Positions 59,565-64,000 of a stretch of DNA of 64,000 bases are shown here, in pieces (within the stretch, counting starts at the first letter, position 1; each line of letters starts with the position of its first letter). Origin of the DNA: Parapedobacter sp035556095 (GTDB lineage: Bacteria; Bacteroidota; Bacteroidia; Sphingobacteriales; Sphingobacteriaceae); contig NZ_DATMFT010000016.1 of the NCBI RefSeq assembly GCF_035556095.1, forward strand, positions 93,548 through 157,547. Reading direction: 5' to 3'. A program made the translations under genes and the position numbers. The notes below the pieces were generated by a model. That model saw only the letters and a list, made by a program, of their open reading frames with translations. It was not told the DNA's origin and did not search any database.

Positions 59565-59999
59565 TTAGCCTTGTGGCAACTCTTCTAACTGGTCAAATAT
59601 GTGCTCTAATGCCAAGTCAAATTCATATTGTCCATTGACTTCGATTAGCCTATCCAAGCCATCAAAATCTAAGAGCTTAAATCCCCGTGTTATGCGTCCG
59701 GTTTGGACACTAACCCAATAATATGGGCGACCCTGTTGGTCAAAACGGATACCTCTTCCAAAATCTAACCGCTTTTTTTCGGTTAGATACTTGAAAAATT
59801 TATCTAGTTCCGCCAACTCTTCTTCATTCAGGGCTTCGACGTATTCCCCGAAGTTGTGCTTGGATGCAATTCCCTTTGTTGGGTCATTTTCGATAAAGAA
59901 TTCCTTTGAACCGATAATTGGTTTGGTTCTTTTCGTCTTCCTCCCCCAAACCGTAGCTTCTCTTGCGGCGGTCAGTTTCGATAACAGTGATTTTGTCAT
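59565..59999 (-). CDS. Small soluble protein of unknown function (element)
   Basis: The 144-residue protein starts MTKSLLSKLTAAREATVWGR. It is charged, with no signal peptide, a helical segment 'ALNEEELAELDKFFKYLTEK' and a beta part 'QGRPYYWVSVQTGRITRGF'. No family recognised. It lies between the 368-codon gene and the helicase-like gene, with its own terminator, and the upstream gap carries a short palindrome (60068-60092). Confidence 0.55.
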   Translation of the reverse strand: MTKSLLSKLTAAREATVWGRKTKRTKPIIGSKEFFIENDPTKGIASKHNFGEYVEALNEEELAELDKFFKYLTEKKRLDFGRGIRFDQQGRPYYWVSVQTGRITRGFKLLDFDGLDRLIEVNGQYEFDLALEHIFDQLEELPQG

Positions 60000-60067
60000 T
60001 TCTAAAAATTTAAAAGTTAAAAAAATTGAAACTGATGGCCATCAATGTTTCTTTTAATTATATATGT

Positions 60068-60092
60068 GCAAAGGTCGGGGATTCACCTTTGC
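60068..60092. repeat. Perfect 8-bp inverted repeat upstream of the 144-residue gene
   Basis: GCAAAGGT and ACCTTTGC flank a 9-base spacer, about 70 bp before the start at 59999. Both arms carry CCTTTG, which resembles half of a -7 element, so this may be an operator or a hairpin in the leader. Confidence 0.35.
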
Positions 60093-60139
60093 AATAAAAG
60101 ACATCCGATAACTTAGGAAAAGGCAATTCTGTCGGAAGA

Positions 60140-61189
60140 TTATCTGCGATTCGCTTTTGTATTGTCAGGGTTCAAATCACTCTTTTCCCCAATCAAATAC
60201 TCTATATACTTAACTTTTGTTCCGTCTGCTTTGCCAAGTAAGCTCATTTCTTTGATTAGTCCGAAGCATGCTAAAAGAGAGAAGATAAGTAGGGTAATAC
60301 TTTTCTCGGTTCGGTTATTAGTGCTGTCTTTAGGCTTGAGTTCGAAAGCAATGTATCTATATAGGCTTTTGCAAACCGTATCGGTAATGAGCTCGATTTC
60401 ACTTCGATTGGTAGTCTTGGGATTTTTCGTCATATCCTTTATCCTCCGTAGTGGTTCTGTGAATTGCTTTTCAAGCTCTGAACTCTGCCTTTGAAAATAA
60501 GCCTTGTCGAATGTTTGGTGTTGCGTGTGTGTCTGAGATATGTGAGGATTCAAATATTGAAATTCGTGAATATAGTAATCTAAATACCGTTTTATAGCTA
60601 AGCTGACAATGGCCAATTCGTCTCTTGCAGACATTGCCAATGGAATCTTCTTGGATTTTGGTAACTTGACATAGGCAATATTTGCGTACTGTTTGTCAAC
60701 ATCGGCGGATGACTCAAGTTTTTTTATATACTCTTCCAATTCCTCTTTCAAATTGAAAAGTTCGATAAGATTCTGATAGAAGCCAAGTGCCTCTTGTACG
60801 AAAGAGTATTGGGTATCAAATTGCTTGTAAAAACTTGTTACTATGTGATTATATATCTTTTCACTATAATCTATATTCTTATACCGATATCCGTCATAGG
60901 ATACCATAATATAGTGTATGATAGCGAGTAAGCTGTTAACGTCTTCTTTTTTAACCGCTATTGTCTTTGCTTTAATTTCGTAGTCGAAATTTGAGTCAAG
61001 CCTGCGATGCTCGTCATACTTTCTTATTAAACGGACTTCATTTAAATATTGTTCGTTGAGATTTGATAGGGATAGTTCGTCGAAATACCGAGGGTAAGCA
61101 TCGTTCCATACTATATATTGCTCTATGTTCTTGAATTCTACGTTGAGTTTTACGGTCTCCGTGGAATATTGACTGTAGTTATCCGCCAT
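60140..61189 (-). CDS. Helical protein of unknown function (element)
   Basis: The frame opens at 61246; Met 61189 (MADNYSQYSTETVKLNVEFK) is preferred because the first 19 codons are hydrophobic and out of character. The protein of about 349 residues is soluble and largely helical, with 'EALGFYQNLIELFNLKEELE' and 'RDELAIVSLAIKRYLDYYIH'. It ends with a hydrophobic stretch 'SITLLIFSLLACFGLIKEMS' that may be a single membrane helix. No family recognised. It directly follows the integrase gene and may be co-transcribed with it. Confidence 0.55.
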   Translation of the reverse strand: MADNYSQYSTETVKLNVEFKNIEQYIVWNDAYPRYFDELSLSNLNEQYLNEVRLIRKYDEHRRLDSNFDYEIKAKTIAVKKEDVNSLLAIIHYIMVSYDGYRYKNIDYSEKIYNHIVTSFYKQFDTQYSFVQEALGFYQNLIELFNLKEELEEYIKKLESSADVDKQYANIAYVKLPKSKKIPLAMSARDELAIVSLAIKRYLDYYIHEFQYLNPHISQTHTQHQTFDKAYFQRQSSELEKQFTEPLRRIKDMTKNPKTTNRSEIELITDTVCKSLYRYIAFELKPKDSTNNRTEKSITLLIFSLLACFGLIKEMSLLGKADGTKVKYIEYLIGEKSDLNPDNTKANRR

Positions 61190-61262
61190 ATGATTATTAG
61201 AAGGTAATATCGATAGCGAAAATAATAATGACTTGCCAAATGACAAGCCATTATCTAAGGAT

Positions 61263-62384
61263 TTACAACCTTGGCATCACCTGCCGTAATTCGGATGCAC
61301 TATGCACGCCTAAACCTCGTAGGTATTTCAGCGTTACAATCATGTTGGAGTGTCCAAGCAATTGCTGCAAAAGGTGCAGGTCTTTGGTTTGCTTGTACAC
61401 GTTGACCGCAGCTGTGTGGCGGAATGAATAAATCGTTTGATCATTCTCCACTATGCCCGACGCAAACATGATTTTGAAATGGCGTGACCACGCAGTTTTG
61501 AAGTAGTATTCATTGAATGGTGCCTCGTTACCGGAAAACAGGTTTTCATCCTTGCCCAACTGGGATACCCTTTCATGGATGGCTTCCCTTACGTAATCCG
61601 GTAGGCATACCGTTCGCACACGTCCGCTTTTGTTCTCGTCACCGGAGAGGTGGATTTCCGTACAATCGAATTTGAAATGCCTCCCTTTGAGGTTGCGGAC
61701 TTCGATGTGCGGTCGTAAGAAACATCCGTAGCTGATTAGACACGCCAAGTACAGGTTTTCGTGATACTCCTTTAGGTAGGAGAGGACTTCGTTTAGTTGC
61801 TCTTGGGAGTAAATGGTGTGAAGCGTGGCTTTGGTTTTGATTTTATCGGTTACATCTGTACAGTTTAATTTTAAGCCGACTGTTTTTTTCAGATAGCCAA
61901 ACAGTGAACTTAATTCCCTGCGTTTTCCCATATAGTAAGTTGGTGTGGCTCTGAATTTGTCGAGATACTGCTGCACTCGTTTTGTGCTCAGATGAATGAT
62001 GTCACTTGACCGCTCTTTTTCACAAAGGAAACTGAGAAAATCATTACAGGTATGAGTAAGCGCTTTAGCGTATTTGACACTAAGGTTGGAGCGCAATTTC
62101 TGCTGAAGTGCTATTTTTAAAAGGTCTTCTGTCTTAGTTGATGCACCAGAAGACTGGTTTATTAATTGTTGGTATGTGCCATCTTCCAATCGTTTCCGAT
62201 ATTCAAACTCCAACTGTTTGAGCAACTGACTCCGCTCTTTTAGCGTCTTTGCATTGTTGGGTCTGATGTTGATGTTAATCCGATTTCCGTTGTATTCTTT
62301 ATATCGTTTTCCGTCGATGGTTATGGCTATGAAGGCTCTTTTGTTCAAATCCGGTGAAAATATTCTAATATCGTAGATAAGCAT
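61263..62384 (-). CDS. int: Tyrosine recombinase/integrase of the element
   Basis: The 373-residue protein has the three-part form of site-specific integrases: an arm-type DNA-binding N-terminus, a SAM-like core-binding domain (about 95-190, 'LSVKYAKALTHTCNDFLSFL'), and the catalytic domain. Catalytic residues: Arg in 'YGCFLRPHIEVRNLKG', the second Arg322 in 'YSFRHTAAVNVY', His in 'LLGHSNMIVTLK' and the nucleophile Tyr354 in 'TLKYLRGLG'. The first His of the HxxR box is Tyr here, a variation seen in other Bacteroidota integrases. It sits 75 bp from the right repeat and reads inward, as expected for an element in a tRNA. Confidence 0.96.
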   Translation of the reverse strand: MLIYDIRIFSPDLNKRAFIAITIDGKRYKEYNGNRININIRPNNAKTLKERSQLLKQLEFEYRKRLEDGTYQQLINQSSGASTKTEDLLKIALQQKLRSNLSVKYAKALTHTCNDFLSFLCEKERSSDIIHLSTKRVQQYLDKFRATPTYYMGKRRELSSLFGYLKKTVGLKLNCTDVTDKIKTKATLHTIYSQEQLNEVLSYLKEYHENLYLACLISYGCFLRPHIEVRNLKGRHFKFDCTEIHLSGDENKSGRVRTVCLPDYVREAIHERVSQLGKDENLFSGNEAPFNEYYFKTAWSRHFKIMFASGIVENDQTIYSFRHTAAVNVYKQTKDLHLLQQLLGHSNMIVTLKYLRGLGVHSASELRQVMPRL

Positions 62385-62406
62385 TTTTGTCTCATTGCTT
62401 GTCTCA
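62385..62406 (+). repeat. Right pair of TTGTCTCA repeats (possible integrase arm sites)
   Basis: TTGTCTCA at 62387-62394 and 62399-62406, 12 bp apart, directly before the integrase start. Same order, orientation and spacing as the left pair at 51163-51184. Confidence 0.6.
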
Positions 62407-62459
62407 CGAATAAAAATTGTGTCGCGACATACTGATAATGAGTGTATAAGGAACTCATC

Positions 62460-62511
62460 GCATCTGACTGTTAATCAGAGGGTCGCTGGTTCGAGCCCAG
62501 CTTCAGGAGCT
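62460..62511 (+). repeat. attR: right 52-bp direct repeat (tRNA-Asn 3' remnant)
   Basis: Identical to 50945-50996. It begins mid-tRNA and has no 5' half, so it does not form a tRNA. It is the chromosomal tRNA end displaced by integration. Confidence 0.93.
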
Positions 62512-62514
62512 AAT

Positions 62515-62549
62515 AAAAGCCTTCTCGCTTCAAACGAGAGGGCTTTTTT
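62515..62549 (+). terminator. Original terminator of the tRNA-Asn gene
   Basis: AAAAGCC and GGCTTTT enclose an inner stem TCTCG/CGAGA with a 7-base loop, ending in six T. Its position right after attR indicates it belonged to the uninterrupted tRNA gene. Confidence 0.8.
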
Positions 62550-62667
62550 ATGCACGTTATCGGTGGTGTATTACGTCCTTATTTCTCGTTACGAGTAGTT
62601 AGTTATTCGAATAATTTGTCCTACTATTTATCCAGTTGAAGCAGCGAAGCACAAGTTAATGACTACA

Positions 62668-62799
62668 TTACCGATTTTGTACGAATTCTACAGATCGGTA
62701 GGCATCCACGATTTGGTCCAGCAAGCAATACCGGTCAATCACGGGCGTAAAGTCGCCATTGACTACCAGCTTCGTTGCAATAAAAGTAAAGCTTTGGTG
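62668..62799 (-). pseudogene. C-terminal fragment of a zinc-type alcohol dehydrogenase/quinone reductase (MDR)
   Basis: On the minus strand an open stretch of 43 codons reads 'ATKLVVNGDFTPVIDR' and 'LLDQIVDAYRSVEFVQNR' before a stop. This matches the family end 'GKFKPVIDR...PLEQIVEAYRYVE'. An in-frame stop precedes it, no start codon is present, and the last residues of the family are missing. It is a gene scar next to the integration site. Confidence 0.5.
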
Positions 62800-62877
62800 T
62801 TAACTTTTTGTTAATTCAATTTTGTCATCATCATATGTTTATTGTTTATGGTTTTTTTATTTGCGGATGTAAACCTA

Positions 62878-62885
62878 TACCTTTG
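62878..62885 (+). promoter_or_regulatory. -7 promoter element of the PfkB kinase gene
   Basis: TACCTTTG is an exact TAnnTTTG match, 22 bp before the ATG at 62907. A T-rich tract (62852-62858) lies at the -33 position in place of TTG. Confidence 0.5.
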
Positions 62886-62906
62886 CGCCCAAATTGAATA
62901 ATTACC

Positions 62907-63827
62907 ATGAGTTTAGTCATTATCGGAACCATCGCTTATGATGCGATTGAAACACCTTTCGGAAAAACAGATAAAATCGTTGGAGGGGCAGCAACGTTTG
63001 CGGGGCTGGCGGCTTCTTATTTGTATGACCGAGTGAAGTTGGTTGGTGTTGTGGGTGAAGATTTCGGCGACGACAACTTGGATATTCTGCGGTCAAAAGG
63101 AATCAATCTGGATGGCGTTCAGATAAAGGAGGGTGAAAAATCGTTTTTCTGGTCGGGCAAGTACCATAACGACATGAATAGCCGCGACACGCTGGTAACC
63201 GAACTTAACGTGTTGGCCGATTTTGATCCAATCGTTCCCGATAGTTACCAGGATTGTGAGTACTTGCTGTTGGGCAACTTAACACCGCAGGTACAATTGA
63301 CGACGCTCGACCGGTTGCAGCGCAAACCCAAGCTTGTGGTGCTTGATACCATGAATTTCTGGATGGATATCGCATTGGACGATCTACTCCGCGTGTTGAA
63401 AAGGGTAGACGTGCTGACCATCAATGACGCGGAAGCCCGGCAACTGTCTGGAGAATACTCGTTGGTGAAAGCAGCCGAGAAAATTCGGCAACTAGGACCG
63501 AAATACCTAATCATAAAAAAGGGGGAACACGGTGCGCTGCTGTTCGGCGGCGACCGGATTTTTGCTGCACCGGCCCTGCCGCTCGCTGAGGTTTACGACC
63601 CGACAGGGGCAGGCGATGCATTTGCTGGCGGCTTTGTAGGTTATCTGGCCAAAGTGGGTACGGTGAACTTCAATAATATGAAAAACGCTGTTATTTTCGG
63701 CTCGGCCCTAGCTTCGTTCTGTGTGGAGCAATTCGGTACCGAACGGCTCCGCGAATTGGATGGTAACCTGATCAACGAACGTATCGCGCGATTTACTGAA
63801 CTCAGCAAGTTTGAGATTGAAGGATGA
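62907..63827 (+). CDS. PfkB-family kinase (ribokinase/adenosine-kinase-like)
   Basis: A 306-residue sugar or nucleoside kinase. The N-terminal 'VIIGTIAYDAIETPFGKTDK' and 'VGGAATFAGLAASYLYDRVK' form the substrate-binding lid, 'LLGNLTPQVQ' is in the middle, and the catalytic 'EVYDPTGAGDAFAGGFVGYL' with its Asp base is near residue 230. The protein lies in the chromosomal flank with its own promoter. It differs clearly from the PfkB kinase at 21849. The substrate is not identifiable. Confidence 0.88.
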   Translation: MSLVIIGTIAYDAIETPFGKTDKIVGGAATFAGLAASYLYDRVKLVGVVGEDFGDDNLDILRSKGINLDGVQIKEGEKSFFWSGKYHNDMNSRDTLVTELNVLADFDPIVPDSYQDCEYLLLGNLTPQVQLTTLDRLQRKPKLVVLDTMNFWMDIALDDLLRVLKRVDVLTINDAEARQLSGEYSLVKAAEKIRQLGPKYLIIKKGEHGALLFGGDRIFAAPALPLAEVYDPTGAGDAFAGGFVGYLAKVGTVNFNNMKNAVIFGSALASFCVEQFGTERLRELDGNLINERIARFTELSKFEIEG

Positions 63828-63833
63828 CGCGTT

Positions 63834-64000
63834 TTACAACAGTACGCCGACCACTTCAAACCGTGAAAACACTTCATCCGTATGCGGAGCGTCTGCTAGC
63901 TCGTCGGTGAGATCCTGTCCGGCCCAATGTTCGTAGTGCATGCCCCGGAACCAAAGCCTGCTTTTGGAAACATCGTAGATATATCCACGGTAAGCAATCC
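63834..64000 (-). CDS. Cytochrome b5-like haem/steroid-binding domain protein, C-terminal part only
   Basis: The last 55 codons of a minus-strand gene run off the window edge and end at a TAA (63834-63836), 6 bp after the convergent PfkB stop. The peptide reads 'IAYRGYIYDVSKSRLWFRG', 'MHYEHWAGQDLTDELADAP' and 'HTDEVFSRFEVVGVLL'. This matches the small cytochrome b5-like domain proteins with 'YDVSxSxLW...GxH...HxAGxDLT' found in Bacteroidota. The His in 'EHWAG' is the expected haem-ligand position. The family call is good; full length and neighbours are unknown. Confidence 0.75.
   Translation of the reverse strand, partial: IAYRGYIYDVSKSRLWFRGMHYEHWAGQDLTDELADAPHTDEVFSRFEVVGVLL

Larger units (their letters stand above)
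50945..62511. mobile_element. 11.5-kb integrative element in tRNA-Asn
   Basis: The element is bounded by a 52-bp perfect direct repeat made of the tRNA-Asn 3' part. A tyrosine integrase lies next to the right repeat and reads inward. Contents from right to left: integrase, two unknown proteins, a helicase-like protein, a structured-RNA region, an unknown acidic protein, three lipoprotein-type proteins, a RadC-like protein, and a divergent pair of membrane proteins. Its DNA is visibly AT-richer than the flanks. No relaxase, coupling protein, type IV secretion gene, phage structural gene or replication initiator is apparent. It is therefore a mobilisable or satellite-type island, not an autonomous conjugative element. 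Confidence 0.9.
62512..62906. other. 395-bp region right of the element
   Basis: Chromosomal flank with the original tRNA-Asn terminator (62515-62549), a decayed alcohol dehydrogenase fragment (62668-62799) and the promoter of the PfkB kinase gene (62878). Nothing else was recognised. Confidence 0.6.

Noticed and set aside
62460..62511. A second tRNA-Asn gene
   Set aside because: Only the 3' part is present; acceptor 5' strand and D-arm are missing and the upstream bases do not pair. It is the attR remnant.
50945..62511. A complete conjugative element (ICE) or prophage
   Set aside because: No relaxase, coupling ATPase, type IV secretion, capsid, portal, terminase or tail gene can be recognised in any frame.
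1..64000. CRISPR arrays or insertion sequences
   Set aside because: No regularly spaced repeats and no transposase-like protein were found; the only long direct repeats are the att sites and the TTGTCTCA pairs.

Overview
The window is a chromosomal segment of a Bacteroidota bacterium, most likely a Sphingobacteriales/Sphingobacteriaceae member related to Pedobacter or Parapedobacter. The evidence is tandem SusC/SusD genes, many lipoproteins with a signal-II Cys, promoters of the TTG-N19/20-TAnnTTTG type, a Rho with a long N-terminal linker, and a DUF4199-type membrane protein. The genus is an inference from gene content only.

Region 1 (1-26.8 kb, all + strand) is a glycan/carbohydrate locus. 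It opens with a truncated SusD, then a SusC, a second SusD, a TIM-barrel glycosidase-like protein, a beta-helix protein, a GxGYxYP-type putative glycosidase and a GH92 alpha-mannosidase. A second transcription unit (13.2-19.2 kb) encodes a PSCyt1/DUF1549/DUF1553 cytochrome-like lipoprotein, a Tat-exported DUF1501 protein and a membrane-anchored cytochrome c/leucine-rich protein. A third unit (19.3-26.8 kb) encodes a class I aldolase, a Gfo/Idh/MocA oxidoreductase, a D-lyxose/mannose isomerase-type cupin, a PfkB kinase, an SMP-30 lactonase, an SDR, a secreted DUF1080 (3-keto-disaccharide hydrolase) protein and a Tat-exported Gfo/Idh/MocA protein. The second and third units carry the same CTTGT-N4-ACAAG operator at their promoters, and the third operator is a 36-bp perfect palindrome. 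They therefore look like one regulon. The enzymes suggest oxidative opening of glycosides in the periplasm coupled to isomerase-kinase-aldolase breakdown in the cytoplasm.

Region 2 (26.8-40.7 kb) is housekeeping: catalase, a lipoprotein, a DUF4199-like membrane protein, YbaB, a GlcNAc-kinase-like BadF protein with a FucP-like sugar transporter, Rho, phosphatidylserine synthase, Hpt, FolK, SppA, HMG-CoA lyase and phosphoglycerate kinase.

Region 3 (40.7-44.2 kb) is a small AT-richer accessory patch. It holds two orphan proteins (one Cys-rich), a TlpA-like thioredoxin lipoprotein and two broken glycosyltransferase genes fused by a deletion.

Region 4 (44.2-50.9 kb) holds a large zinc-peptidase/beta-propeller/barrel protein, MgtE with two translationally coupled partners, and tRNA-Asn(GTT).

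Region 5 (50.9-62.5 kb) is an 11.5-kb integrative element in the tRNA-Asn gene. It is bounded by a 52-bp direct repeat, with a tyrosine integrase at the right end and paired TTGTCTCA repeats at both ends that could be integrase arm sites. Its cargo is almost entirely uncharacterised: a helicase-like protein with an abnormal Walker A, a candidate structured RNA, several lipoproteins, a RadC-like protein and a divergent pair of membrane proteins. No relaxase, type IV secretion or replication initiator is visible, so it is not a self-transmissible ICE as seen here. It is the least explained part of the window.

Beyond it lie a scar of an alcohol-dehydrogenase gene, a PfkB kinase and the C-terminal part of a cytochrome b5-like protein running off the end.
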